A DNA stretch of 5,542 bases from Deltaproteobacteria bacterium (GTDB lineage Bacteria > Desulfobacterota > GWC2-55-46 > S146-70): assembly GCA_015492395.1 (NCBI GenBank), contig WGFD01000206.1:1-5542 (forward strand). The letters run 5' to 3'. The notes below the pieces were generated by a model. It was not told the DNA's origin, made no database searches, and saw only the letters and a program-made list of their open reading frames with translations. The position numbers and the translations under genes are program-made. The first letter of the stretch is position 1, and every line of letters begins with the position of its first letter. Positions 5,540 to 5,542 of this stretch are shown here, one piece after another.

Positions 5540-5542
5540 GCG

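Overview
The window carries one minus-strand run of genes. Read in the direction of transcription (high to low coordinates) it holds a structured leader, three enzyme II proteins of a mannose-family phosphotransferase system (IIB, IIC, IID), the general PTS proteins HPr and enzyme I, a roughly 400-base intergenic stretch, and the first 310 codons of S-adenosylmethionine synthetase (metK), cut off by the left edge. No convincing gene lies on the plus strand. There is no rRNA, tRNA, CRISPR array, insertion sequence or phage gene.

Organism: a bacterium with moderate base composition and strong AGGAGG ribosome sites. Single-domain mannose-family IIB/IIC/IID genes in one operon with HPr and enzyme I, followed by metK, recall what I remember of Geobacter-like Desulfobacterota/Desulfuromonadota and possibly related environmental phyla. 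HPr keeps the regulatory serine (Ser55, Ser46 in Bacillus numbering), which predicts an HPr kinase elsewhere in the genome. The phylum guess comes from context and memory, not from a search.

Layout: 5413-5539 is a chain of four consecutive near-perfect inverted repeats just upstream of IIB. 4935-5393 is IIB, 4192-4923 IIC, 3420-4202 IID, 3100-3396 HPr and 1334-3103 enzyme I, packed with gaps of 23 bases or less, or with overlaps. 1149-1333 is non-coding, with a GC-rich block and weak hairpins. About 1120-1148 is a good sigma-70-type promoter. 933-1113 is a long, structured metK leader with a possible H-type pseudoknot. 1-932 is metK.

Working together: enzyme I takes phosphate from phosphoenolpyruvate and passes it to His24 of HPr. 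It should then reach a IIA protein (not in the window, perhaps upstream) and His13 of IIB, with IIC and IID forming the membrane channel. Whether this system transports a sugar or mainly regulates cannot be told from the sequence. The parts most worth a second look are the two non-coding leaders: the hairpin chain before IIB and the structured leader before metK.
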